A stretch of 64,000 bases of DNA from Heterotrichella gracilis (GCA_032358255.1 JAULBX010026496.1:166214-230213); one strand, 5' to 3'. Shown: positions 24,567 to 37,400, counted from the stretch's first letter. A program made the numbers and translations. Notes: generated by a model not told the origin, from the sequence alone.

Positions 24567-25753
24567 ATGTCAATTAGCTTGGCTCCCATTCGACAGTGGC
24601 TGAGGGCCATGTGGTGCTATGCAACGGTGCATGTGAGTCCATGTCGCAGTGGCAGGTGCGTGTGGTGCCATGTGGCAGTGGCAGGCGCATGTGTGCTACG
24701 TGGCAGTGGCAGGCGCATGTGGTGCCATGTGGCAGGGGCTGGATGCATGTTGGCACAGACGATGGCAATGTCATGGTACCCGGTGTGTTTTGGCCATGTG
24801 CCAATGAGAGGAATTCAGTGCCCACATAAAAACCCCTTTATCGCGTGACATGATCACGCTACATGGGCAGTGCCACATGATGAGTGGTTTCCGGCATGTG
24901 CTCTGCAGCTCCGCACCTGCATAGCCCCCCAGCCTGACCCCCCCTGCCTCCAAGGGGAGGATTCGAGTGGCAGCCACCTGTAGCGATAGAGAAGGCTGAA
25001 AACAACCATGGCAAGTTTTGACATGCACAGCGCAACCTCAAATACGCATCAGATACCCAGATCAGGATTTATTATGGGCTCCAACGTGCAACCAGAATAA
25101 CAACCGGACTTTGATCAGATTGCAACACCACAGAGCTGCTCAGTGTGGGTCTGGATTTCCAACACCAAATTCCCAGCAACCAATTCCAGTGTTCCTGATG
25201 GCACTAGGCTTGGGCCCCCCTCCTACCTGAATCAACACCTCTGACTTGCCCCCTCCGCTGGGCCCCGCCACCTCCAGCACGTGCCCGGGCCTGAGTGTGA
25301 TGTGTGGGGGCAGCAGGGGCACACCCAGCACCAGGGGTGCCACACAGGTGCGAGACAACAGGGAGGCTGCAGACAAGAGGGGAAATTTGTGTCGGTGGGC
25401 CTGAAAACGGTCCTGGTCCTTGCCAAGAATAGTGGTACACAGCCTGGCCTCCTGTGGTCTACCCAGGAGAAGCAAAGCAGGGGGTGGCAGATGTAGAGGG
25501 TCACAGGTATGGTGATTCAAATAAATAGTTATGCATAGGCTAGAAGTAATGCCGTCGTGTGAGAGGACGCCAGGGCTACACGCGTTGCCCCCCACAGGAC
25601 GTGTACGCAAGGGACGTGGGGTTCAAGAGGTGCTGCCGCACGTGTTGGAGGTGCAACGGGGGCGTGATGGGGCTCTACAGAGTTTGTGCAAGGGTCAGCA
25701 CCTGCTGTTTCGTCTGGCAGCACAAAGGCACGCAGCTCTGCCTCAGCATCCAT
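21834..25753 (-). CDS. XRCC2: DNA repair protein XRCC2 (RAD51 paralogue)
   Basis: Ten exons: 25753-25702, 25366-25227, 24977-24917, 24426-24371, 24039-23996, 23760-23697, 23356-23133, 22893-22713, 22399-22307 and 21908-21834. All phases match and give 329 residues. The N-terminus (LPDETAASLLSR) resembles plant XRCC2. The Walker A motif is GPSGGGKSE near residue 55. HVVLLDLDAKFDTLRLV corresponds to the XRCC2 segment IDTDYHFDMLRLV. LLLIDNVAAFYWLDR is the Walker B region with the AFYW signature. HKDFLPPAWQEVVSHR is the late conserved block. XRCC2 works with other RAD51 paralogues in homologous recombination in the nucleus. Intron 3 contains a 10 N assembly gap between long G and C runs, right beside the exon 4 acceptor. 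Confidence 0.9.
22438..22548. repeat. CA-rich simple repeat in an XRCC2 intron
   Basis: Imperfect (CA)n and (CACACC)n tract on the + strand within the intron between exons 8 and 9. Confidence 0.8.
24433..24566. repeat. Poly-G / 10 N gap / poly-C tract
   Basis: On the + strand there are about 25 G, then ten N (24458-24467), then about 100 nearly pure C interrupted by a few G. The G block on one side and C block on the other suggest that the assembler joined two homopolymer ends, so the true length and arrangement are unknown. Two reading frames across it are artefacts of the homopolymer. Confidence 0.9.
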
Positions 25754-26772
25754 AGCTGTTCAATCAGGTAGGTGTGGGGCTAGGGATGGTTGTAGCGTCC
25801 TCTAGCAGCACTTGCGCTGGGAGCTTGACCTTGGGTGTGGCCTTGTGATGCTTGCATTGAGTTCATCAGATGCACCGTATGGTTGGTTGCTGCGAGTGGG
25901 CGGTTGTCAACTTCACTACCACATGCGACACGCCATGGTGACACATGAAGAGTGTCGACCGACAAGAGGCTCCCAGGGACCCACAAGCTCGACGCATTGT
26001 AGAGGACCCTCTGAATCTTTACCTATAGTGCCAGGGCTAGTGGGTGGCCAGTTTGAACTGTTGTGTGGGCTGCACAATGCATGCATGCATATCGATTGGC
26101 AGAGCTGCAACCTCCAACTAGTTGCCGAAATAGATTGGTAGAGTGTGCATGCTATAGCACTCTAAAGTCTAAATAGGGCTCCCTTCCTTACCCTATTAGC
26201 TGCCCGGCATGTGTGGCCACGGACTCAAAGATACGTTACAACCCAATGCACAGGCTACAACCCAATGCTTGCCTTCCTTCACGAGGTGTACACGTTGCAT
26301 TAAGTGTTTGTAAAGGCGTGGCTCGTGAAAATGCCAAACTTGGCAAACACACAATGCCTCAGACTTGGCCTTCGCAAGGCGCCTGTTTTGAAAAGGTGGC
26401 ATTGGCTGGCAGAGGTGACTAACATTTGGGGTGATTAAAATACGCTGATGAACCTAGGATTGATTATTGTGGTCGAGTGGTGATTGCACGTGAGGCACCA
26501 GATTTGGCTTGAAATGCGGACTGAAATGTATGCAAACCAACCCTGGGGCCAATTTTCATATGGGCCTGCAGGTATCAAAAATACTCAAAAGGTGCTGGGT
26601 TGCCAACAGGTACACCACTACTCCAGCTATCGCTGCGCTTGTCCGCAACTCTCTGTTGCCCATCTGGAAGCAGACAGCAACTGTCAAGACGTGTCTACCG
26701 GTTGTGGCGAGCGATCAGCGTTGTCGCCGAGTTTCAAAAACCCACTCAAACTTGGTCAAAATCGCTTGAGCC
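25754..26772. other. Divergent intergenic region between XRCC2 and the VAMP7-like gene
   Basis: This must contain both promoters. An alternating ATGC run occurs at 26078-26091. No exon is recognised. Confidence 0.5.
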
Positions 26773-28115
26773 ATGCCTTTAATTTACGCCTTTGTGTCGC
26801 GAGACACGGCAATCCTTGCAGACTACACGGCCTTCTCTGGAAACTTCGCACAGGTTGCTCTCACATGCCTGGAAAAGGCACCTCCCAAAAGCCAGAGGTT
26901 TACGCTAACAGCGGACAAACACACCTTCAACTTCGTGGTGGACGATGGCTACAGTACGTGTTCCCTGCTTCACTTTGTACTGAATGCAGGACGCAGATAA
27001 CTACAAGGCTCACGTCATTTCTCCTTGCAGCGTACCTTGTGGTTGCTGATGAGGGATCTGGCAAGGAGCTGCCTTTTGCTTACCTGGAGAAGATCAAGGA
27101 TGAGTTCAGTTTGAAGTATGCAGAGAAGGCCAGAATTGCTCCTGCGCACACACTCGACAAGGTGTTCGGGTGAGTACTCTTGCCTTCTGGTGTTGCTGCA
27201 CATGCCTGGCCATACAATTTGCTAGTTGGCATGTTGGGTACTGCTAGACTATGAAAGCTACTGGGACTGTAAAATTCTCTTCAGTGACCCTTCTTTAGGC
27301 CCCAGCCAGTGTAGCACTTGCCTCAAGGTTGCTTGATGACTCACTGCAGACCCAGACTGAAGTATTTCATGGAGTACGTGCAAAGCAACCCTGACGAAGT
27401 CAGCAAGATTGCCTCTGTACAAAAGAAGGTGCGGGATGACAGTGAGTAACACCTTGTACAGTGCCACAGTACAGTGGACTTTGCCTATCAACAGGGCACA
27501 CATCATATGTATTCCAGTTCGGTGTGCTTTGCTGGTGCGGGGCAAGCCAGGGAATTGCACAGCTTTGCCCAGTTACTGGCGGGCAGTGGTTGAAGGGGTT
27601 CTGCCATCCTGTTGTGCCCAGGTGGACGACGTCAAGGGGCTCATGGTGAACAACATTGACAAGGTGTTGCAACGCGGCGAGAAAATCGAGCTGCTTGTGG
27701 ACAAGACTGACAACCTGAGGAACCAGGTATGGGCACAGTTGGTTAGCACTTATTGCTAATTTTTGAGTCACAGATTGTGACTCGTAGCTTCCGACTGCTT
27801 ATGGTGGCAGGGGTAGCAGGGTGTGGTGAAGCAGCAATCATTATTGTCCGAAAGGTGTACCTCCTCACTCTTCCTGCTCTTGTGCGGCACCCTGCCTTGA
27901 CAACTAGACTGGGCGTGTACCATGGTTATGTGCCACTAGCAGCTGAAACAGGTGTGTGTGTCCAGGCGGACAAGTTCCACAAGCAAGGCAAGCAGCTGCG
28001 CAGCAAGATGTGGTGGCAGAGCATGAAGATGAAGATCTGCATTGGGGTGTCTCTCCTGATCTTGATCCTGGTCATCGTCATGGTCATCTGCGTGGTGCTG
28101 GGCTGCTTCAAGTAG
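26773..28115 (+). CDS. VAMP7: VAMP7-type R-SNARE (longin domain, plant VAMP72-like)
   Basis: Five exons: 26773-26953, 27031-27169, 27350-27428, 27622-27726 and 27966-28115, giving 217 residues. Residues 1-115 form a longin domain ([19 protein letters not shown] ... [20 protein letters not shown]). The SNARE motif runs from about 122 to 180 and includes [20 protein letters not shown], where the Arg of QRGE is the zero-layer residue, followed by [14 protein letters not shown]. The C-terminal membrane anchor ([20 protein letters not shown]) ends close to the C-terminus. The protein drives vesicle fusion in late secretory or endosomal traffic. Length and domain order are normal, and no exon echo was seen in this gene. 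Confidence 0.93.
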
Positions 28116-29664
28116 GCGCAAGTCAGTGACTCGCCAAATAATCATAACAGGAGCCTTCAGCGTCATCTTCCGAGCTGCCAATTAGGCTTCATTTTGATCA
28201 GCGTGCAAGCGATTTGCTCGCCACAGTACTACTTCAGGCACTGGCAGAGCGGGTACAGCCAACCTCACCTCCCTGTTAGTCCTTGCAGGCCTGGGCAGCT
28301 AACTGGTGGCTTTCAACAACCAGCTGGGGGTTCAGCCTGATCCCGATAATGCCAGCACCGATGCTGGGCATTGCATTCCTGACATGGGTTACACCTCAAG
28401 ATGGATGGGGTTACGAGCATAGCATATGTATGGCACTCTTGTTGCCACGTAATTGGACAAACCAGTGGCATTATGATAGCAGCTTCTTCCTCGTGATGAG
28501 TCAATGTTTACGTTCCATGGAGGTGCCTCCCAAGGGGATTGCTGGGTATGTACTGGTTCTTCTCTTGTATTTATGGTTCTCTAATGACTATCACTGCAGT
28601 TAGGCGTGATTTCAAAGCCGCCGAGTGCTTTGCCAATGGAACCAAGTTCGCAGTGCTGTTGCGTGTAGTGAATTTTAGGTTGCATTTTTAGTATTAGCAA
28701 ACCATTGACGTAAGGCAGTTTTATAACATGTATGTGCATCATTGGTCAATTTTCTGTACACAGGCGTAGGGCAGCATTTCAACAAGTCACCTAGTGCCCA
28801 AAGGTGCGCTGCAAACCTTGATGCAGCGTCATGATGGCCCAACAATTGTTGGTGGCATTGGATAAGCATCATGAACACCAATCTCGCTTTCAAGAAATTT
28901 TTTACATCGATTACAGATCTGGGACATCGTTTGGGACAGTCACATGTGGTCGATCTAAAATTCAATTTCAATTCACCACCACTGGTAAATTCATATTCTA
29001 CAACTGGCAAGGTTTCATTGTGTGTCACATCGTCAAAAAATATGCAAAATAGTGTCTATATTTTGAGGAGGCTATAACCATGGGCAACCACCAGAGAACC
29101 CTGCCCAAAATAATCCTGCAGTCGCTGTGCTGCTAAAAAAATTGGCGCACCACGGTGGCCACCCCTGTGCAAGATCCAAGATGCTCCGGTTCCCACCTGA
29201 ATGCAATACCTACAATGGCCTCACATCGTTGCTCAGCACCCAGCCTGGGCCCTGTGGCTCTAGACTTTGCCTGCTGTTGCCACAGCATCATTGACAACCC
29301 AGTGCGTCACCTAAACCAGCTGCATGTAACACAACGTGCGCGTTTACTCACAGCTTGAAACAGTCTGCCGCAAATGCGATGTCATGATGTTGGCTGCCCC
29401 ATAGCCAGCCAATTCCCGTGACTCTCGGTTTATCCACCAATACCACTACACTACAAAAATACAGTGCTCACATTCAGCGCTTGACAACTCACCAAGCCCA
29501 GCTGAGTTACAATGCGCAGAGGAATTCCCCCTCCTGACCCCCCAAATCCCGTAACATAGCACTGCCAGTAGCGCGCCGCAACAATCCCGCAACCGCCAAG
29601 GTCACCAGTCCCCCTCTGCCCTGCCAGGCCAATCATGGCTTTGCTCGGCCCTTTCCCCACCAGA
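28116..29664. other. Convergent intergenic region after the SNARE gene
   Basis: This contains the 3' flanks of the SNARE and phosphotransferase genes. No exon, RNA gene or repeat array is recognised. Several short reading frames look like noise. Confidence 0.5.
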
Positions 29665-32615
29665 TCAGTCCGCCTGGTGCTTGATTGTGAGGCAGGAGAT
29701 GCCCAGGTAGGCGGTTATCTCGTTCACCACCGAGATGACGTAATGCAGGTATAGCGTCACCGTGAGGGCGTTGGCTGCCCAGGCAGCAACAGCGGGGTCA
29801 ATGAGCATTAACCGCTGGTTGGCAATCTGCGCACAGGAGGGTTCAGGTTTTAGGCTGTGGGTGGGTGGGGCATATAGTCGGGACGGGGAAGGGCTGTGCA
29901 GGGTTTCGGGCATTGGGCGTGACTATCATGGGTTGACTGCCATGGCGTGCAATGCATGGCACGCTACAGGCCGGCAGGCAAGACTTCACTTCTGTATGTG
30001 TGCGCCTGGCTGGCATTGTGCGCCTGGCGAGTGGACACCCCAGGGGAGCAAACGCTTCCTAACAATAAACAAGCCAAACGCCACAGGCTTCCACCCTCTG
30101 ATCGCACCCACTTACATGCACTCAGTGCAATGCCCTGCTCTACTCCAGCCCCCGTATGACCAACCCCTGCGCCGCCATGACCACCACCACATTCACCACC
30201 ACCATCATCACCTGCGCCCCCAAACCACACCAACCGACCGACCCCTCACCTGCTCCGCCATCACCACCACCCAACTCTAGCACCCCCCACCGCCGCACCA
30301 CACCCACCACCCGACCCCTCACCTGCGCCCCCATGACCACCATTGGCCAGCTGAACAGCGTGAATGGCTCCTTGGCCATGTGCGCCATGATGAGCACAGA
30401 GGCCTGCAGCGCAAAGGCAATGCCAAATGTGGCCATCACAGCGCGCGCCTGGCCGGGGGTGCTTATGGGCTGCAGGAGCATGGTGACGCCTGGGGAAAGG
30501 GTGGGGCACAGGTAAGTGCCCTTTGCCCTTTGGCCTTGGCGGTGGGGGGTGGGGGGGGTATAACGGGGGGAGTGAATGGGTGCAGGAGCATGATGACTCC
30601 TAGGAAGGAGAGGGGGCACAGGTAGAAACCATTGGGGCTGGGATGGTGGGGGGATGCGCATGGTGTGTAACAGGATGTGACACCAAGCAATGCTGCTGCA
30701 CGGCCTCCATGTCATGTCCTGCGTGTATCGCATGATGCGCATGCCATTCGGTGTGCATGCCACATGATGAATAGCCACGTCTCGTCAAGACATGCTCGAT
30801 CAGGCATTCACTTTGACACAGGCAATTGGCGCACCTATCGCAATGAAGACCACCATCTGCACCAGGTGCCACACCGCATACCACAGCCCCAGCTGCTTGT
30901 GCCCCGCCTCCTCGGCAGGCAGCTTGCCCCTGTTCTTGACCAGCGTGGAATTGACAACTGTCACAAACTGCACCACCGCTGTCACCCCTAGAGCCAGCTG
31001 CAGGCAGTCGCTGATGGCCAGGCCTTGCAGCTGCGGCAGCAGCAGGAAGTGCCCTATAGGGTACCGCCAGAACCCCGGCCCCAGGGCCGCCGTTATCCAG
31101 TGCAGGGCCACCAGGGTGTAGTTGGCCTCCAGCACACCCCAGTACCCGTTCCCATACAGCATCACCCCTGGATGATTTACCAGAAAAGTCTATAAGTAAT
31201 TCATAAATTGTGATACACATTATAGACCTTTTAAGTCAAGGGTTCCCAACAGCCACCGGGGTTTCTTGTCATAGTACATCATTTAATAATAAAAATAAAT
31301 AATAATGTAGTACATACGCAGACTGTCCTTGGCCGCGGTGGTCAGGAAGAGTAAGCAAAGCCAAGAGCATTACCTGTGTGGTACTCCTCCCAGTGCGCCA
31401 GCATCCATGGCGCCATGGTGAACGAGGTGGTGAGCACGGTCTTCCAGCTGTAGCCCACGTTCACCGAGGCCGCCACAGTGGCGATGATGAGGTGCAGGGA
31501 CAGGGCATCGCAGCCTGCATGGGGTGTGTTGGTGAGGTACTGAGCCATAGCAGGGTAGCAGGTGCAGGCCAGACCTGTCTGGTACCCACCTGTCATGCAA
31601 CCCCCTTGCAAATCAACGCAATTCCCGCTTGTCCATCGGGACACGTTTCGCCATGGCACACCACGCACGCAATGGCCCACCTAGCCCCTTGCACCCTAAA
31701 TCCTGCGATGGGGCACCCAGAAACCTACAACCTGCGATGGAACACCCAAACCCTAGACCCTGCTCCAATGCCCTTGACCCCGCATTCTCCGCCCTCCTCA
31801 AAATCCACATCCCCCTGCACCCACCGTGGTCAAATAGCTGCCCCAGGGGCGAGGAGGTGTTTGTGCGCCGCGCCTGCTTGCCATCTATGCAGTCCAGGTG
31901 CAGGTACACAAGCACTGCCACACCATTGAAGAAGTACAGCCACCGAGGCGCCTCGCCTGCCGGGACACACACAAACTGAGTCGTAGATCAAGCCCCTTTT
32001 AACCTGTAAACTCTGATATGGTAGCTGGTGACCCAGCAATAGTGGCACGGAGACAGACGTTGGCATGGTAGGCATGAGGTGCTACTATTGGGCCCTTGCG
32101 CAATGCCCACTTGCTGGACGACAGGCTGTGCACCGGGTAGTGGTGCGTTGGAGGCAGGCAACGTATGCACGCATGCTGTGGTGTGGGTGCTTACCTTCAA
32201 ACTCTGGCAGATAGAAGGCTGTGGTTATGTAGGCTCCGATGAGCCACATCAGGCCAGTGAGCGTGATGAGGTTGGGTGCCAGCCACATGGGCATCAGGCT
32301 GGTCAGCCCTAGGGAGGCAAGTGGAAGTGGTTAGTGCATGGAAGCATGAAACAGTGAATGGGCAGCATACACACAGTGAAGGGCGCGCTATGATAGAAAA
32401 CTGTATTGAGCACAACTGAAGGCAACGTGGTACAACCAGTTGAGACTGCAGGGGCCTTTGATCTGAGGTGCACCTATGTTTGTGTGCAGTTTGCAATGCA
32501 AAAACAACGTACAGTTCCAGAAGGGCTGGTGTGCGTCGTCCATCCACGTGTAGCCAGCAGGTTTGTACACATACTGCTTGAGCCCTAGCAGGGCCCGTTT
32601 GCTGAGGAAGCCCAT
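29665..32615 (-). CDS. AAPT: CDP-alcohol phosphotransferase (ethanolamine/choline phosphotransferase)
   Basis: Seven exons: 32615-32513, 32308-32195, 31956-31825, 31514-31374, 31167-30820, 30489-30323 and 29826-29665, giving 388 residues, the usual size for plant AAPT. The catalytic signature DGxxAR(x)8GxxxDxxxD is complete: DGKQARRTNTSSPLGQLFD followed by HGCDAL across the exon 3/4 join. MPMWLAPNLITLTG precedes it. Several hydrophobic segments form the membrane body (YWGVLEANYTLVALHW, ALGVTAVVQFVTVV, IAFALQASVLIMAHM, ALTVTLYLHYVISVV). The enzyme makes phosphatidylethanolamine or phosphatidylcholine from CDP-alcohol and diacylglycerol in the ER. The exon 5 donor (T/GTGTCA) is the weakest splice site. 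Confidence 0.9.
30160..30335. repeat. CACCACC-rich low-complexity tract
   Basis: Imperfect ACC/CACC repeats on the + strand within the last intron of the phosphotransferase gene, interleaved with CCGACCCCTCACCTGC-type repeats near the exon 6 donor. Confidence 0.7.
30583..30622 (-). repeat. Echo of the phosphotransferase exon 6 start and acceptor
   Basis: Matches 30471-30513: minus-strand CCTAGGAGTCATCATGCTCC against the real CCAGGCGTCACCATGCTCC, including the acceptor AG and the GGCACAGGTA flank. Confidence 0.82.
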
Positions 32616-33897
32616 TGCAATGACCCTCGTTGTACACCAGTGTACACCAGCAGCCAGTGGTCTGTAGCTGGCGGCAAGTTCAAGCAGCAGACTCAACGAG
32701 CGACGTGACTCTCATACTTGGTTGACAATAAGCCAGCAGCACGATGCTGTGGCAAGGGTCATAGATACAGCAGTGGCCCGTTTGCACAGATGGCAGGCAT
32801 GTGCACAGAAGCTGGTTCAAAGGCAATGGTCAGAGTTGACTTTCACGACACCGACACTGAGCCTTTAGCTTTCAAATATTTGAATAGAGGACAGGAAGGG
32901 CCAACTCTGTGAGTATGTATCGCTTGGTGTTGTCCTTTGAAAGGGTTTGGCGACAAAGATTAAAAAAGTCGGTGCTTTTTCGTTTATTTTACGCTAGGAA
33001 AGTTCCCTATTTATGCCATGGCAATAGTTCATCTGGACACTGTGGTTGAACACGAGGTGTCCACACACAGAATACGGTTGTGTAAGCTGGTGGCTTTGCG
33101 TCGGCCTTGTAAAGTGCACCCATTGCTTCCACTTGTGCAGCTTAGTCCGATGTCTATCCCACAGTTGGGGCTGAGCGTGTACTAGAGGACTCGACAGCGT
33201 ATTTGGAGTCCACTGGCGCCAACGTCTGGGTGTTTGAAACGTTTGAAGATGGTACGACCCGCTTGATACCCCAAGCATTGCAACGCATGCATGCACAATG
33301 GTTTACAATGCATGCATAAGCAAAGCAAATTGGCTTGGCTTCAGAAGGAGACCTTGTCCACTCATTGACACCATCGCATTCCGAACCAAGATGGCGTTAA
33401 TTATGTGCTGCAGGCAAGCAGTTCAGGACCCGAAATCCACTACCACAGGGTTCATGATGGACCAGAGCCTCGTCCAGTAGCCACCACTCTCGAGGTGGGT
33501 AGCACCGTTACCTTAGCCAGCACAGAGATGGAGGGTAAAATCCCCTTCAGGCTGCATTTGGGTGACCTCTCAAGGCCTCAAACCACCCATATGGGAGTGA
33601 GTCAGTCACACACATTCCTGTCATATAGCAAGATTTGCTGTCAGCCTTGTATCCACAGCGCCAGGCAGGCACTGAGGATGGCCCTCACCTGGATAGTATG
33701 TGGCTTAGATAACGGTCGTTTATCATGTGCGGGGGTCAGGGGCTGCCAACTGTGTGCCGATCAGGTTTCGGTTCAAAAACCGACCCCCCGCACCCACTAC
33801 CTGCTTGCACTGCTCCAGTTTACCAGACCAAAAGGAGACAGGTGATGTTGGCATACACGTACAGCTGTAACAGACAAGGTCAAACCTGGTGCTGCAG
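32616..33897 (+). other. Possible exons of an unrecognised small gene (uncertain)
   Basis: Two stretches look protein-like on the + strand. 32790-32908 (MAGMCTEAGSKAMVRVDFHD... to GPT) ends at a GTGAGT donor. About 33165-33251 (ERVLEDSTAYLESTGANVWV FETFED) follows a CCCACAG acceptor. A later piece near 33418-33480 may end the frame. The phases of the first two do not match directly, so the model is incomplete or wrong. No family is recognised. An alternating ATGC pair lies at 33283-33316. Confidence 0.25.
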
Positions 33898-34050
33898 TTG
33901 CCTCCGCCCAACAGCCGCTTCCCTAATGTGGCTCGTGCGGTGGAGAAGGCCTATGCAACCCTGCGTGAAGCCCGCCAACTCATAGATGGCGCTGGGACCC
34001 CTCAAGTGCGCAGCGTGGTACTATACATGTGCAAGCACGCGATGGGGAAG
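33898..34050 (+). CDS. Candidate upstream exon of the MYND gene
   Basis: A phase-0 open exon between a CTGCAG acceptor and a GTGCGC donor encodes 51 residues (LPPPNSRFPNVARAVEKAYA onward), helical and well balanced. It lies 430 bp upstream of the first secure MYND-gene exon on the same strand, but the phase of the join is not resolved. It may be an N-terminal exon of that gene or part of a separate one. Confidence 0.35.
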
Positions 34051-34222
34051 GTGCGCATACGTACCTATGGTACATTCACGTACCTGTGATATATTTATGA
34101 TGGAGTGTTCCCCTACAAGTTCAGGAAACACTTTCTGGAAAATTGGTGTAGAGGTTTATTGTAACTGCTTCTTTTTTTCATAGTTGGGTGGGGGGGAACA
34201 CTCATCCAGCATCATGCACGGC

Positions 34223-34248
34223 CTTAAAACCCTAAACCCTAAACATCA
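34223..34248. repeat. Interstitial telomere-like repeat
   Basis: AAACCCTAAACCCTAAAC flanked by a duplicated CATCATGCACGGCCTT (34211-34226 and 34245-34260). The flanking duplication brackets the repeat exactly. Confidence 0.85.
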
Positions 34249-34489
34249 TGCACGGCCTTGGGCCCGAGGCTCTACTGTTGCCTGACTATTAGACTAACAG
34301 CATAGTTTAGGAATGACCGCTACAGCGCTTATGGGCCATAGGCACCTCCCCGGTGATGCTGATTCTCATACGCATCCCTAAAAGGGCTTGCATGGGGACT
34401 TGCTGCCATGCCGCATCATCCATGCGCCCTCCGGTACACCATCCACAACATGCTAACCTGCCTGCCCCATTCTCAAGGGCGCAGTCGGC

Positions 34490-37400
34490 GTGGGGCGCGC
34501 GCCAGTGCGCGGCGCAGCTCCCTGCTGCTTGACCCCGCTCCCTGGGAGCTGCTGGTGCGCCTCATGGTGGTGGAGCTGATGCAGGAGCCTGACCAGGCCC
34601 TCCTGCTGGCTCGGTCCGACATCGTCACCGCCATGTGCGTGGCTGCGGGCCGAAGGGGCCGTGTGGCCGTGGAGGACCCCGGTAGGTGGTGGGATCAATT
34701 GCATGCATTCCGGCAGTAAAGCCAGATCAGCAATCAGCCTTACATATGCTTGCACCACTCGGCTCTATCCTGGCATTGCTTGTACTCTGTTTTAAGGGGT
34801 GATGTGGCCACGAAGGGCGGGTTAGAGGGAACAGGGTGGTGACAGCGAGGCAAAACGGTGCCCACTGTGCAACCTCCTCCATCTCCTTCCTGGACACCCT
34901 GGCAGCAATGGTAAGGGGGGCTGCATACCAGGACACCCTAGGAGAGCGTACTCTAGGGTTAAGCGTTTCGGGTTGTTGCAGGCGCTGCATGCAAGGACAC
35001 TTTAGGAGAGCGTGTTGCCTTGCCTGGTGCCCGCGAGGCGAAATAGTGCCCACCCTGTGCAGGCTCCTCCACCTCCTTCCTCGACACCCTGACAATGCTG
35101 GTAAGGGGGCCTTCATGCAAGGACACCCTCGATGAGCCCATCTCCCTGCCCGGCACCACGCGCGTCTTGTGGCGCAACGGGTCCATCCGGCTGCTGGCTC
35201 GCTGGCTGTCCACCCTCGCCGCCGCCCTGCAGTCACACCTGCACTGCGCGCATCACACCCCGCACGGCCACATGCTGTGTTGGGTGGCGCATGTGCTGAG
35301 CTGGGCCACTGCGGTGGTGCACCCCTCTGGGAGGCACTGGAACGATCGGTGCCACTTCCCGGGGGGGATCGCGGCCAGGGCGGGGATTGAGCAGGCCCTG
35401 GTGGATGCAGCGATGGGGGACAAGGAGGCTGCGGACATCTGCAGGTGCGTTGCAGGCTGGACAGGGGTATTGAATAGCCGTCCCCTTTGCTGGCTCCCCT
35501 TCCTTGACCTCCCTGTCCACTAAACCATGTTTTGCAGTGCGGTATTCCACAATTGGAAGTTAATGATCTGCATGACCCTCCCATAGGTATCGATGTCACA
35601 AACCCTAATCAAAACCCTAAACCCTTTGTGCAGGTGGCTGTGTCGCGAGGGGGTGATGGACGACTGCGCAGAGTTCATCATCGCTTCAGTCCCTGCTTTG
35701 GACCCTGGAACCCTTGGAGAGCTTGCCAGCTTCCCATCTGTGGGGTGGGCAGTGGAGTACATGGTGGCCATCCTCGCAAACTTTGCCATCGTGGCGCCTG
35801 AGGATGCCTTTGTATTTTTCACAATGACGCAACCACATGTCCTCCCCGTTGTGCTCAAGTACAACGCGTACAATGCAAGCAAGCCCCCTTTGTATTGGGC
35901 CGCGCTGCGCATGGTGTCATCCCTGGTCACCTTTGGCGCCATCCCTGGGGCCGACATGCTGCAGATGCGGGGGTTTGTGGATTTTGTGACGGACCACAAG
36001 GACGCACCCCCTGCCACCAACTACGCGCACTTTGAGGGCGACAGCGCCTCCGCCTATGCAGTCACCACAGTTTCGCGCGTCCTGTGGAGCGTGGCTAATG
36101 ACGTGCGCTCTGGTGCTGGTGACCCAAGGGAAGAGATTGATGCTCAACTGGGGGTGCTGATCCCATGGCTGGCGTCCAAGATTGACTTGCAGGTCGATGC
36201 CTGCATGTATGAACACACTTCCGCGGCAAACAAGGCGCTGGAGGCGCTGTTCCAGATGTATGAGGCGGGCCAGATAGGGGACGCCGCCCTGCAGGTAAGG
36301 GTTGAGGATGAAGGATAAGGCCAGGTGCCGCTTGGGGGGCCGCTGCCAGTGGCATGGCATGTGAAGGGTGTAGGGTTAGAATTTGGTGTTTGGTCTCCTG
36401 CTGTCCATCCCCCTTCTGTTGCCAACTGTAAAGGCAGAATACTTCCAATCTTGGGCCATTTCCAGTCTGGTTACCTGATCCCTCCGTCCTGTGGAACTCT
36501 CACTCTGACGTGCCCACAACCAACCCCTCATAAGTAATGAGGACGGTTTTTCTTGTATGTACATTATAGAAAACCAAAAAATACAATTACAGAGAATGCA
36601 ATGTAACACCTATTTTTCAGTTATCTAGGTATGTAACCACCTGTGGCCGGCTCATTACCTCCCCTCCCACAGGACGCGGCAGTGCTCCCCCTGGTTCAAC
36701 ACTTGGCCAACACGCCACTTGAAGTGCACGAGGGCAACTACTTGGTGGTGGAGACATCGAGGCGCCTGCTGGCCTTCCTCAACTAGGCTCTGGTAGGAGA
36801 GCTGGAGCCGGTGTTGGCGCCCAATCACCACCTGAAGGTGGGTCTCCTTCCCCTTGCTGCTGGGCAACTTCCCTGGATGTTGCAATTGGTGGCTTTCATC
36901 TTGACATGAATAGATAAAAGATCTGCTTTCCACAATTTTGAATACATTCACTGCCATAATTGGCAAGATCCCTAGTCTTACATGTTGGCCGGATTGCATG
37001 TACCCACACACAGATGAATCCACCAGCCTGACAACCACAATGCTGGATGGTGATCACTAGAAAGGGTGGTAATGACAATTTGGATGGGCAAAGATATCTT
37101 TGTTTTCTGTTGTTGTTGGCAGAGCCCTCTCCCTTGCTGTGCAGAGGCGCCTCCCTGCCATGCGCCGCATGCTATGCGCTTGCAGCTTCCACAATGCTGC
37201 GGCGCGGCTGCTGAGGTGCAAAATGGATGGCGTGCGGATGTATGCCACGGACGCCCTGGTGGCGACCATCGGAAAGGATGAGTGGGTTTTGGAATACCTG
37301 CACTTCAACAATACCGACTTCATGCAAAGGCTGTACAGGTGTGCACCCCCAAATTGGAATGCTTTCTTTCTAGTCTTACAATATATGTGTCAACATAGCC

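Noticed and set aside
24351-24848. Reading frames of Pro or Gly runs across the N gap
   Set aside because: They are translations of homopolymer C or G with N codons and overlap an XRCC2 intron.
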